Part shown: positions 15,766 to 24,365 of the stretch, piece after piece | Layout: each line of letters begins with the position of its first letter | Numbering within the stretch: position 1 is the stretch's first letter | Source: Flavobacteriaceae bacterium | GTDB taxonomy: Bacteria; Bacteroidota; Bacteroidia; Flavobacteriales; Weeksellaceae | Assembly (NCBI GenBank): GCA_018260565.1 | Contig: JAGLAZ010000001.1 | Coordinates: 1-64,000 of the forward strand | Reading direction: 5' to 3' | Length of the DNA stretch: 64,000 nt | Notes under the pieces: model-generated | The model's input: the letters and a program-made list of their open reading frames with translations, nothing else | Database searches by the model: none | Told to the model about the DNA's origin: nothing | Made by a program: the position numbers and the translations under genes

Positions 15766-18174
15766 TTAGTTTCTAAGCGGCTTTCCTTTTTGAAGCATAA
15801 ATTGCATTCTCTCCAAAGTTTTACGCTCACCACAAAGTTGTAAGAAAGCTTCTCTTTCAAGATTAAGCAAATATCTTTCTGAAACTTCTGTAGCCTCGGA
15901 TAAATTACCTCCCACCATTACATAAGCCAATTTATCAGCAATTTTTTTGTCGTGTTCAGAAATGTAATTTCCAGTAAGCATTTGGTCTGTGCCTACATAG
16001 AACATCCCGAGTGCATCTTTACCCAAAACTTTTACGCGTTTTTCAATAGGCTGAGTATAACCATGTTCTGCTAAAGATTTGGCTAACATTTTTGCAGTAT
16101 AGATTTGGCTTTTTCTATCTATCACCACGATGTCTTTATGCTCTTGGAATAGGTCCATATCAAAAGCCTCATATGCAGAGGATGCTACTTTTCCCATTGC
16201 GATATTCATAAAGGCATCACGCAAACGGTTATTTTTCACATCATCAGCATGAACTTTTTCCATTGTTCTAACGGTCATCTCTTTTGTACCGCCACCGCCG
16301 GGAATTACTCCAACTCCCACTTCTACTAAACCTATATAGGTCTCAGCAGCTGCTACTACACGGTCTGCATGAAGATTCATCTCACAGCCTCCGCCTAAAG
16401 TCATAGCATGAGGGGCAACTACTACGGGAATAGAGGAGTACCTCACACGCATCATAGTGTTTTGGAAAAATGCTACTGCATTATTCAGTTCATACCAATC
16501 TTGGTCTGCTGCCATCATTAAAATCATGGCGATATTTGCTCCTACGGAGAAATTTGTTCCTTGGTTTGCTATGACAAGTCCGTCATACTCTTTTTCTGCT
16601 AAATCAATGGCTCTATTAAGTCCTTCTAACACTTCTCCACCTACAGAATTCATTTTGGAACGAATCTCAAAATTGATGATACCATCGCCTAAATCTTGGA
16701 TAGCAGAACCGCTATTGCTCCAAAGAGTTTTAGATTTTCTCAGATTATCAAGATTGATAGAATGAGCACCACCTTGTAATTTTTCAAATTTCTTTTGAGA
16801 AATGCTAAAGAATTCTTTCTGGCCATCTTCTGTAATCTGGTAGAATGTTTTACCTTCAGATGCCATACTTTTTACCCAATCGGAAACTTCATATCCTGCT
16901 TCTTTGGCTAATTCTATTCCTTTATCAATCCCTACAGCATCCCAGATTTCAAATGGTCCATTTTCCCATCCGAAACCTGCCTTCATGGCATCATCAATTT
17001 TATAAATATCATCTGATATTTCAGGTACATTATGAGAGATATAAGCGAATAATGATCCTAATGAAAGCCTATATAGTTCTGCTGCCTTGTCTTTTCCAGT
17101 AATTAAAACTTTAAATCTATCTATAGGAGAATCAATGTTTTTGGTAAGTTCTAAAGTGGGGAATTCTCCCTTCTTTTGAGGTTCATATTCTAATGTGGAT
17201 AGATTTAGACCATAAATTTCGGACTTACCATCCTCGGTTTTAACTTTTTTATAAAAGCCCCCATCCGTTTTGGAACCAAACCACTTATTATTTACCATGA
17301 ACCCTATGTAATCTGGCATCACGAATCTGTCCTTAAATGTATCAGATTCCTTACCACTGCTGTGTACACCTTCTGCTACATGGATTAAAGTATCTAAGCC
17401 CACCACATCAGCGGTACGAAAGGTTGCAGATTTTGGACGGCCTATAAGAGGTCCTGTGAATTTATCAACATCTCCTACGGAAAGACCTAAATCTTTCACT
17501 CGGTGAAATAAATCCATTATACCGAAAACACCTATTCTATTGGCAATAAATGCAGGGGTATCTTTAGCTAAAACTACCGTTTTTCCTAAGAATTTTTCTC
17601 CAAAATGTAAGTAGAAATCTACAATTTCTGGTGCCGTGACATCAGTAGGAATAATTTCCAGTAAAGGAAGGTATCTTACCGGATTAAAAAAGTGTGTTCC
17701 AGCAAAATGTTTTTTAAAATCTTCTGATCTTCCTTCAATGAGTTGGTTGATAGGTATACCAGAAGTATTAGAGGATACTAGCGTTCCTGGTGTTCTATGC
17801 TTTTCTATTTGTTCATAAACGGATTTTTTAATATCCAATCGCTCTACAACAACTTCTATTATCCAGTCCGTATTTTTGATTTTGGACATATCATCATCAA
17901 AATTTCCAACAGAGATTCTAGAGGCAAATTTTGGCGAGTATAATAGCGCTGGAGAGGATTTTTTCAATTTCTCTAAATTCTCAGATGCGATTTTATTTCG
18001 AAACTTAGGAGAATCTACTTTCAATCCAGATTTTTCGTCTGTTTCAGAAATTTCTCTAGGGACAATGTCCAACATGAGTACTTGTACACCAATATTTGCA
18101 AAATGTGCAGCGATACCGCTACCCATGATACCAGAACCTAGTACCGTAACATGTTTTATCCTTCTTTTGGGCAT
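15766..18174 (-). CDS. fadN: 3-hydroxyacyl-CoA dehydrogenase/enoyl-CoA hydratase
   Basis: Bifunctional beta-oxidation enzyme that hydrates enoyl-CoA and oxidises the 3-hydroxyacyl-CoA with NAD. The dehydrogenase half comes first: Rossmann motif LGSGIMGSGIAAHF near the N-terminus, then the SSNTSGIP and THFFNPVRYLPLLEI segments. The hydratase (crotonase) half follows after about residue 500, with NFSVGANIAMI and LGGGCEMNLHAD building the oxyanion hole. This order (dehydrogenase first) is that of FadN, not of E. coli FadB. The ATG at 18174 (MPKRRIKH) gives about 802 residues and leaves four bases after the marR stop. An earlier ATG at 18201 would overlap marR and is less likely. Confidence 0.93.
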   Translation of the reverse strand: MPKRRIKHVTVLGSGIMGSGIAAHFANIGVQVLMLDIVPREISETDEKSGLKVDSPKFRNKIASENLEKLKKSSPALLYSPKFASRISVGNFDDDMSKIKNTDWIIEVVVERLDIKKSVYEQIEKHRTPGTLVSSNTSGIPINQLIEGRSEDFKKHFAGTHFFNPVRYLPLLEIIPTDVTAPEIVDFYLHFGEKFLGKTVVLAKDTPAFIANRIGVFGIMDLFHRVKDLGLSVGDVDKFTGPLIGRPKSATFRTADVVGLDTLIHVAEGVHSSGKESDTFKDRFVMPDYIGFMVNNKWFGSKTDGGFYKKVKTEDGKSEIYGLNLSTLEYEPQKKGEFPTLELTKNIDSPIDRFKVLITGKDKAAELYRLSLGSLFAYISHNVPEISDDIYKIDDAMKAGFGWENGPFEIWDAVGIDKGIELAKEAGYEVSDWVKSMASEGKTFYQITEDGQKEFFSISQKKFEKLQGGAHSINLDNLRKSKTLWSNSGSAIQDLGDGIINFEIRSKMNSVGGEVLEGLNRAIDLAEKEYDGLVIANQGTNFSVGANIAMILMMAADQDWYELNNAVAFFQNTMMRVRYSSIPVVVAPHAMTLGGGCEMNLHADRVVAAAETYIGLVEVGVGVIPGGGGTKEMTVRTMEKVHADDVKNNRLRDAFMNIAMGKVASSAYEAFDMDLFQEHKDIVVIDRKSQIYTAKMLAKSLAEHGYTQPIEKRVKVLGKDALGMFYVGTDQMLTGNYISEHDKKIADKLAYVMVGGNLSEATEVSERYLLNLEREAFLQLCGERKTLERMQFMLQKGKPLRN

Positions 18175-18178
18175 AGTA

Positions 18179-18631
18179 TTATTTTTTATGAGTGAGTTCA
18201 TTAGCTATTGCTGTTATTTTATTCATAACTGTTTTAAAAATTTCGAGGTCTTTTTTGGATATTTCCTCTAAGACTCTTTGATTAAACGTTTTAACGACAC
18301 TTTTAGATAAGTCTCTAGACTTAAGTCCTTTATCTGTAAGGCGAATTATTACCTCTCGTTTATCTATATCACTTTTATCTTTATAAATGTAACCATTAGT
18401 TTCTAAAATCTTAATAATTCGAGTTAAAGAGGTGGGTTCGATAGCCATTTTAGGACCAAGATTGGTACTTCGTGTACCTCTTTTTGGGTCAATTTTCAGA
18501 AGGGTAAGGGCTTGTACCGCAGTAGAGTCATATTCATGGGCACGCTCGGAGAACATTTTAGAAACAGTCAGCCAAGTGAGCTTAAGCATAAGATCTACAT
18601 CTTCCACTTTTTCAGCTTGGTTATCATCCAT
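18179..18631 (-). CDS. MarR-family transcriptional regulator
   Basis: A 150-residue winged-helix regulator of the MarR type, probably a dimer. The DNA-binding part is visible in LGPKMAIEPTSLTRIIKILE (about 73-92), followed by the wing NGYIYKDKSDIDKREVIIRLTDKG. It heads the beta-oxidation cluster and its stop lies four bases before fadN, so it very likely controls this operon in response to an acyl-CoA or fatty acid; that is inference from position. The palindrome TATGC-TT-GCATA at 18663-18674, about 30 bases before its start codon, is a good candidate for its own operator. Confidence 0.9.
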   Translation of the reverse strand: MDDNQAEKVEDVDLMLKLTWLTVSKMFSERAHEYDSTAVQALTLLKIDPKRGTRSTNLGPKMAIEPTSLTRIIKILETNGYIYKDKSDIDKREVIIRLTDKGLKSRDLSKSVVKTFNQRVLEEISKKDLEIFKTVMNKITAIANELTHKK

Positions 18632-18662
18632 AGAGTAAACTTTCCACTAAGTTAAAATTTAT

Positions 18663-18674
18663 TATGCTTGCATA
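18663..18674. promoter_or_regulatory. palindrome upstream of marR, candidate operator
   Basis: TATGC-TT-GCATA is a perfect five-base inverted repeat. It lies just upstream of a TAAATTTT (minus strand) that resembles a -7 element, so a bound repressor would block RNA polymerase. Autoregulation by the adjacent MarR protein is the natural reading. Confidence 0.4.
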
Positions 18675-18742
18675 GTATATTAAAAGATATTAATACTGTA
18701 AATAATTGATAATTAATAATTTAAAAGCTATTCTAGGCATAA

Positions 18743-19459
18743 TTATTCCCCCAAATATTCGTTTTTGAAAATTAAATGTTTCAAAATAGTATTATAAGGA
18801 AAAGTTTCTAGTTTTTTCTGTGTGATATACCAAACTTCGTTTGCAAAAGGAATGCATGAGTGTGCATCATGGCTTATAATACATACCGCCTTTTTTTCAT
18901 TAACACTGATCTCTTTTAGTAAAGAAAGAATGCTGTTTTTATTTTTAGGATCAAGATGTGCTGTTGGTTCATCTAATAGAATAACAGGGCTATTTGCAAT
19001 AAGTGCCCTCGCAATTAGTAACTTTTGCAAAAATCCATCTGATAATTTGTATGCAGGAAATGAAAAGTAGCCATCAAGTTGGAGTTTTTTAAGAATCTCC
19101 ACAATCTTTTCCTCATCATCCAGAGATGGTTTTTCTCCAATTTGATATTTATATTGTAAACCGTGGGCCGCAACTTCATATACGCTTAAATGTGGAGGAA
19201 TCTGATGTTTGCTTAGGACTAAAGAACAAATAGGTTGTATTCCTGGTTTAGGCAATGGGATAGGGTCATTATTCCAAAAAATTCCACCTTCAATAGGTGG
19301 AATAATACCGCAAAGCGTTTTAATTAAGCTACTCTTACCTTCCCCATTTCTCCCACAGAGATATACCAAATCTCCTGAGGATAAATTTGCATTGATATTA
19401 CATACTATAGGCTTCTGTGAATATCCAATACTTAAATTACGAAGTGAAAGAGAGGGCAA
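18743..19459 (-). CDS. ABC transporter ATP-binding protein, FecE/BtuD-like
   Basis: ATPase subunit of an ABC transporter, 238 residues. Walker A is GRNGEGKSS (about 36-44), Walker B is VILLDEPTAHLD, and the switch His is in CIISHDAH. The signature is LSDGF rather than the usual LSGGQ, a departure at the glycine that contacts ATP. Order and spacing fit the metal-chelate/corrinoid uptake group (FecE, FhuC, BtuD). No permease or binding protein is adjacent: upstream lies an SPFH gene ten bases away. The start is TTG at 19459; no ATG precedes the Walker A motif in frame. It may serve the TonB receptor at 8515 and the lipoprotein at 44108, but this is inference. Confidence 0.85.
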   Translation of the reverse strand: MPSLSLRNLSIGYSQKPIVCNINANLSSGDLVYLCGRNGEGKSSLIKTLCGIIPPIEGGIFWNNDPIPLPKPGIQPICSLVLSKHQIPPHLSVYEVAAHGLQYKYQIGEKPSLDDEEKIVEILKKLQLDGYFSFPAYKLSDGFLQKLLIARALIANSPVILLDEPTAHLDPKNKNSILSLLKEISVNEKKAVCIISHDAHSCIPFANEVWYITQKKLETFPYNTILKHLIFKNEYLGE

Positions 19460-19468
19460 AGGTAGTTG

Positions 19469-20368
19469 CTAAGGATTTTCATTATTAATTTTGTTTGCTG
19501 CAGTCATTGCTGCGACAAGATCATTTAACATACTGCTGGCAGCAGTTGGAGTATTAGGTAATAGAACCATATTACTCCTGTTATTAGCACCAATGGAATG
19601 CAGCGTATCGTAGTGCTGTGTTACTACGATAAGAGCTGATGCTTCTTGAGCATTAATATTGACACTGTTTAGCATCTTTACGGACTCTTCTAAACCCCTA
19701 GCTATTTCTCTTCGCTGATCTGCAATACCCATACCTTGTAATTTTTTAGATTCAGCTTCAGCTTTCGCCACGGCAACTATACGGATTCTTTGTGCCTCAG
19801 ATTCATATTCAGCTGCTGTTTTTTCTCTCTCCGCTGCATTTATCCTATTCATCGCATGTTTTACCTGTTCATCTGGATCTATATCTGTAACTAAAGCTTT
19901 AATTATATCGTAGCCATAGCTCTGCATAGCTTCCTGTAATTCGCTTTTAACTGCAATAGCGATATCATCCTTTTTTACAAAAACATCATCTAATTTCAAT
20001 TTAGGTACTTCTGCTCGAACAACATCAAATACATAGGAAGTTATCTGATCATTGGGATTTTCAAGTCGGTAATATGCATCCTTTGCATTGGATCGTATAA
20101 TTTGGTACTGAACAGAGATTTTTGTTTTAATAAAAACATTATCTAGTGTCTTAGTATCTATCATCACATCAAGCTGCTGAATCCTAAGATTTAATCTTTT
20201 AACTACTTTATCTAAAAAAGGTATCTTTAAATGTAGCCCTGCATGTCTCACGGAATGGAATTTTCCAAATCTTTCTACCACAGCAGCAGTTTCCTGCCGG
20301 ACAGTAAAAAGGCCGCTTAGAATCAAATAAGCAACGACAGCTAAAAAAATATATAATTGAATATCCAT
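19469..20368 (-). CDS. SPFH/Band 7 membrane protein
   Basis: A 299-residue stomatin/prohibitin-type protein anchored by one N-terminal membrane segment (residues about 3-22). The SPFH domain spans about 25-200, with RQETAAVVERFGKF, HAGLHLKIPFLDKV and RIQQLDVMIDTKT segments typical of the QmcA/YbbK group. It is followed by an Ala/Glu-rich coiled coil (about 175-240) with QRIRIVAVAKAEAESKK, and a C-terminal region ending NKINNENP. Such proteins assemble into large membrane rings or microdomains and often guard proteases such as FtsH. No NfeD-like partner is adjacent. It lies between the aldolase gene and the ABC ATPase on the same strand. Confidence 0.92.
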   Translation of the reverse strand: MDIQLYIFLAVVAYLILSGLFTVRQETAAVVERFGKFHSVRHAGLHLKIPFLDKVVKRLNLRIQQLDVMIDTKTLDNVFIKTKISVQYQIIRSNAKDAYYRLENPNDQITSYVFDVVRAEVPKLKLDDVFVKKDDIAIAVKSELQEAMQSYGYDIIKALVTDIDPDEQVKHAMNRINAAEREKTAAEYESEAQRIRIVAVAKAEAESKKLQGMGIADQRREIARGLEESVKMLNSVNINAQEASALIVVTQHYDTLHSIGANNRSNMVLLPNTPTAASSMLNDLVAAMTAANKINNENP

Positions 20369-20378
20369 ATGTAAAAAA

Positions 20379-21032
20379 TTATTTTAAATGTACTGAATCT
20401 TTTTTAAAGATTTCTAAGCCTTGAGTAGTGAGAGGATGTTTAATAAGTCCTATAATTGGTTCTAGGGGGGCAGTAACTACATCCGCACCAGCCGAAGCAC
20501 ATTGAGTAATATGGGCACTGCTACGGACACTTGCAGCTAGTATTTGAGTATCATATAAATAACTATCAAAAATATGCCGAATGTGTTCTACCAAAACAAT
20601 TCCTTGAGCCGATACATCATCCAATCTTCCCAAAAATGGGCTTACATAAGTAGCACCTGCTTTGGCAGCTAAAAGTGCTTGTCCTGCAGTAAATATAAGA
20701 GTGCAGTTCGTGGCAATTCTTCTTTCAGAAAGATTTTTAATCACTTTGAGACCATCTAATGTAATAGGCACTTTTACCACTATATTTTCATGAATTTCTG
20801 CCAATTCTTCAGCTTCCAATAGCATATCATGGCTGTTATCGGATAAAACTTCCGCGGAAATTGGGCCGTTTACTAATTCACAGATAGCAGCGTAATGCTC
20901 CATAACAGCTTTTTTACCTTGAATCCCTTCTCTCGCCATAAGACTTGGGTTGGTAGTAACTCCGTCTAAAATTCCCAAATCGTTAGCTTCCTTGATGTGA
21001 CTTAGATTAGCAGTATCAATAAAAAATTTCAT
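20379..21032 (-). CDS. transaldolase/fructose-6-phosphate aldolase family
   Basis: Small class I aldolase of the TalC/FSA type, acting in the pentose phosphate pathway as transaldolase or cleaving fructose 6-phosphate. From the ATG at 21032 (MKFFIDTANLSHIKEA) it has 217 residues, the normal length. GVTTNPSLM (about 26-34) is the family signature, and the Schiff-base lysine lies in NIVVKVPIT. Other conserved segments are NCTLIFTAGQALLAAKAGA and SPFLGRLDD. The upstream start at 21080 would add 16 residues not found in relatives. Transaldolase and aldolase activities are not distinguishable from this view. Start is 60 bases from the divergent pepE gene. Confidence 0.93.
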   Translation of the reverse strand: MKFFIDTANLSHIKEANDLGILDGVTTNPSLMAREGIQGKKAVMEHYAAICELVNGPISAEVLSDNSHDMLLEAEELAEIHENIVVKVPITLDGLKVIKNLSERRIATNCTLIFTAGQALLAAKAGATYVSPFLGRLDDVSAQGIVLVEHIRHIFDSYLYDTQILAASVRSSAHITQCASAGADVVTAPLEPIIGLIKHPLTTQGLEIFKKDSVHLK

Positions 21033-21092
21033 TATAACTTTAATATTCCGAAATTTACTGATAATTATATTCTGGTACAACGATTTATATTT

Positions 21093-21812
21093 ATGTTGAA
21101 AGCTCTTCTTGCTAGTACAAGCACATTATTTGGTGAACAATATTTGGAATATTTAATTCCTACTTTAACAAACTTTTATCCCCAAAATCCAAAGATTCTT
21201 TTTGTCCCTTTTGCTCGGCCTGCAGGCATTTCCTATGAAACATATACGGCAAAATTTGCTGATGCTGTTGAAGTAATTGGTGCAAGTGTTACAGGGCTCC
21301 ATCAGTGTAATTCACATTTGGATTTTTCGAGCTTTGATGGTGTGTTTACTGGGGGTGGTAATACCTTTTTACTTGTAGACACTTTATATAAAAAAGGTTT
21401 TATGGAACCGCTAAAAAATGCAGTTACTGCGGGTCTTCCATACGCAGGATGTAGTGCGGGGGCAAACTTAGGAGGTATGTCTATGGCAACTACTAACGAT
21501 ATGCCTATTATTTTGCCTAAGGATCTTAGAACTTTAGGTTTAATTCAAGCCAATTTGAACCCGCATTATCTAGACCCCATTCCGGGAAATAAGCATAATG
21601 GGGAGACGAGGGAACAAAGAATTAAAGAATTTTTTTTAACGGGTGATCTCATGTATAAATATCCGGTCATTGGTTTAAGAGAAGGCAATTGGCTAGAGAT
21701 TTCCGATAAAAATATTTGGACTAGAGGCTTATATCAAACTCGAATTTTTTTGAATGAAGAACAAATTATTGAAATCCCAACTGATACAGAAATTCAGGAA
21801 TATTTAAAATGA
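21093..21812 (+). CDS. pepE: dipeptidase E (S51 aspartyl dipeptidase)
   Basis: A serine peptidase of family S51, related to cyanophycinase; PepE cleaves Asp-X dipeptides. The 239-residue length is right for PepE. The nucleophile serine lies in YAGCSAGANLGG (elbow), with GVFTGGGNTFLLVDTL before it and LIQANLNPHYLD providing a conserved His region. No signal peptide, so cytoplasmic. It begins a plus-strand run: the stop overlaps the next gene (dacB-like) by four bases (ATGA), suggesting coupled translation of a peptide-recycling enzyme with a peptidoglycan peptidase. Confidence 0.9.
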   Translation: MLKALLASTSTLFGEQYLEYLIPTLTNFYPQNPKILFVPFARPAGISYETYTAKFADAVEVIGASVTGLHQCNSHLDFSSFDGVFTGGGNTFLLVDTLYKKGFMEPLKNAVTAGLPYAGCSAGANLGGMSMATTNDMPIILPKDLRTLGLIQANLNPHYLDPIPGNKHNGETREQRIKEFFLTGDLMYKYPVIGLREGNWLEISDKNIWTRGLYQTRIFLNEEQIIEIPTDTEIQEYLK

Positions 21813-23182
21813 AAAGATTATTATTTCTTGGATTAAGTTTTATAGGAATATTTTCCTTTTCACAGAATCTCCAACAAAAAATTGATTCTGCGGTAAAAAA
21901 CTTTTATGCAACATCAGGAGGAAAATCTGCTCAAATTGGGATCAGTATAAGGGATTCCGATGGAAAAATAATTGCAGAATTTCAGTCGGAAAAAGGATTT
22001 GCTCCTGCCAGCACTCAAAAATTATTCACAGCAGCATATGCCCTTTCTACTTTGGGAGAAGACTTTAACCAAAAAACTACTGTAGTTTATAATGGGAGAA
22101 TAGAGCAGGGGATCCTTAAGGGAAATATTATAATACATTCCAATGGCGATCCCACATTAGGAAGCTGGAGGTATCCTGGTAAAAGTCCAGAAGAATTTCT
22201 TGAAGCTGTAGTATCACAAGTTAAAAAATTAGGAATAAAAGAAATTCAATGCTCTATAGTGGCTGATGAAAGTTTTTATGATATTCAGAGTGTTCCAGGT
22301 GGCTGGCCAGCAGATGATATAGGCAACTATTACGGAGCTGGTATTTGGGGTTTAAACTGGAGAGAAAATCAATATGAGGCATTATTTGAGAAAGGAAAGT
22401 TGATTTCCACAAAGCCCAAAATGCCTTATTTAGTATGGACTAACAAGGTAAAAGCTTTGGATTCGCAAAAATCCGATGAAAGTATTATCTATTCCTATCC
22501 ATTAAGTCGAAATGTTTTGATTAATGGTAAAATTCCTTTTAAAAATGTAAATATAAGTGGAAGTATCCCGCATCCCGCCTTTCAAATAGCGCTGGAAATT
22601 ACTAAGCGACTTCAAAATAATGGCATCCTAATAATTGGGGAGCCTACGTCTTTCTATTTGAACCCTAAAATGCAAAATAATGCAGTAAAGGAAACAGAAA
22701 TAATAGAATGGCAGTCACCAGCATTAAGGGAAACTCTTCCTATATTTCTTAAAAAATCCATTAATCTCTACGGGGAATCCTACATTAAAAGTGTAGCTGC
22801 AAAACAAAAAGAAGATACAGATACGAAATCTGCTAGCCTTTTGATGAATAAATATTGGGTACAGCAGGGAATTCCGTCAGACGAAATCTTCTTCATAGAT
22901 GGTTCTGGTCTTTCGCCACAAAATTTTATTAGCCCTAATGCATTTAGTCTATTACTTTATAAAGTGAAACGTGAAAAGTGGTTCCCTATTTTCTTTTCCG
23001 GACTGAATACTTATAGAAATTCCCTTAAACTAAAAAGTGGGACCATTAAAAATACTAAAGGATATGCAGGTTATGCTAAGGATTCTAAAGGTAAAGAGTA
23101 TGAAGTAGTAATCCTTACCAATAATTATACAGGAGCAAATGTTGCTGAATACTTACTAGATATTCTAAAAATAATAGAATGA
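21809..23182 (+). CDS. dacB: D-alanyl-D-alanine carboxypeptidase/endopeptidase, PBP4 type
   Basis: Periplasmic penicillin-binding protein of class C (peptidase family S13) that trims or cuts peptidoglycan cross-links. A signal peptide covers residues 1-20 (ending FSFSQ). The active-site serine lies in the SxxK motif of PASTQKLFTAAYAL (about residue 67), and the KTG-like motif is LKSGTIKNTKGYAGY near the C-terminus. The SxN motif is less obvious; LYGESYIK occupies its position. The 457-residue length fits PBP4 with an inserted domain. It overlaps pepE in front and the histidine kinase gene behind by four bases each, so the three genes form a tight operon. Confidence 0.92.
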   Translation: MKRLLFLGLSFIGIFSFSQNLQQKIDSAVKNFYATSGGKSAQIGISIRDSDGKIIAEFQSEKGFAPASTQKLFTAAYALSTLGEDFNQKTTVVYNGRIEQGILKGNIIIHSNGDPTLGSWRYPGKSPEEFLEAVVSQVKKLGIKEIQCSIVADESFYDIQSVPGGWPADDIGNYYGAGIWGLNWRENQYEALFEKGKLISTKPKMPYLVWTNKVKALDSQKSDESIIYSYPLSRNVLINGKIPFKNVNISGSIPHPAFQIALEITKRLQNNGILIIGEPTSFYLNPKMQNNAVKETEIIEWQSPALRETLPIFLKKSINLYGESYIKSVAAKQKEDTDTKSASLLMNKYWVQQGIPSDEIFFIDGSGLSPQNFISPNAFSLLLYKVKREKWFPIFFSGLNTYRNSLKLKSGTIKNTKGYAGYAKDSKGKEYEVVILTNNYTGANVAEYLLDILKIIE

Positions 23183-24363
23183 AAAGAAATAAGCTAAGTG
23201 TTTTCCCTATACGATCATGGATGCCATATTTATTCTTTACTGCATTTGTAGGAAGTATTTTAGTAATATCCGTAATCTTAGTATCACAGCTGAGAGACAG
23301 AGAATCTGATAAAATGCAAATTTTTATTGAAGCAATGAAACTTCAGCAAAAAAAATGGATGCCAGATCCTGAAGTTCAACAGTTGTTATTTACAATTTTT
23401 ACTAAAAATGATCAGATGCCGATGATCATAACGGATTCTAATAGAAATCCTATTCTGGCAGAAGGTTTTTCTAGAAACATATCAAAAGAAATACTCAATA
23501 ATCCTGAATTACTGCATAATAAAATGAAGGAAATGGAATCTCATCATACTCCTATCATATTAAAAATTAGTGACAAAGAGATTCAATACGTGTATTATGA
23601 TAATTCTAAGCTATTAAATAATTTAAAATTGTTTCCTATAGGGTTAGGATTTTTTTTCCTGATTTACTTGGCCTTTAGTTTTTGGATATTTAGATCGTTA
23701 AAAAGTAGGGATGAAAGTCTTCTTTGGGCTGGATTTGCAAAGGAAACAGCTCACCAGATAGGGACACCACTTTCTAGCCTTATGGGCTGGGTGGCAGTTT
23801 TGGAGGATAAAGATGCTGAAGCACCTGAAGTTCAGTACATGAAACAGGATATCCAGCGCCTGGTCACTATTTCAGAGCGTTTTTCAAAAATTGGAAGTAT
23901 TCCAGATTTAAATGATACAGATTTAAGTAAAACAATACGGGATAATTATCATTATCTCAGGAAAAGAGTGCCTGGAAAGATAGAATTTAGCCTGGATATG
24001 CCAAAGGAACCCATAATTCTTCAACATAATAATATCCTAATAGGCTGGGTTTTAGAAAATCTAGTTACGAACGCTGCTGATGCTATGCGTGGAAAAGGAA
24101 AACTTAATATCAGATTAAACTCTGATGGGCCAGGAAAAGCGTATTTTGATGTTTGTGATGACGGATGCGGAATGACTACCAAACAGATAAGAAATGCTTT
24201 TAATGCAGGTTTTACTACTAAAAAAAGAGGTTGGGGTCTTGGTTTAAGCTTAGTAAAAAGAGCGGTAGAACTTATTCATCAAGGGGAGGTTCTTATATTG
24301 GAATCTCAAATAGGAAAAGGAACTACCTTCAGAGTACGAATAAAAAATGGAAAAATGGGTTGA
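23179..24363 (+). CDS. membrane sensor histidine kinase
   Basis: A 394-residue histidine kinase with two membrane segments (about 15-38 and 152-172) that enclose a periplasmic sensor of about 110 residues. The phosphorylated residue is His192 in KETAHQIGTPLSSLMGW, a variant H-box common in Bacteroidota. The ATPase domain has an N-box (ENLVTNAADAM), G1 (DDGCGMT), and G2 (GWGLGLSLVKRA). No response regulator is encoded nearby, so it is an orphan in this window. Its four-base overlap with the PBP4 gene suggests a link to cell-wall state, which is inference. Confidence 0.9.
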   Translation: MKRNKLSVFPIRSWMPYLFFTAFVGSILVISVILVSQLRDRESDKMQIFIEAMKLQQKKWMPDPEVQQLLFTIFTKNDQMPMIITDSNRNPILAEGFSRNISKEILNNPELLHNKMKEMESHHTPIILKISDKEIQYVYYDNSKLLNNLKLFPIGLGFFFLIYLAFSFWIFRSLKSRDESLLWAGFAKETAHQIGTPLSSLMGWVAVLEDKDAEAPEVQYMKQDIQRLVTISERFSKIGSIPDLNDTDLSKTIRDNYHYLRKRVPGKIEFSLDMPKEPIILQHNNILIGWVLENLVTNAADAMRGKGKLNIRLNSDGPGKAYFDVCDDGCGMTTKQIRNAFNAGFTTKKRGWGLGLSLVKRAVELIHQGEVLILESQIGKGTTFRVRIKNGKMG

Positions 24364-24365
24364 AT

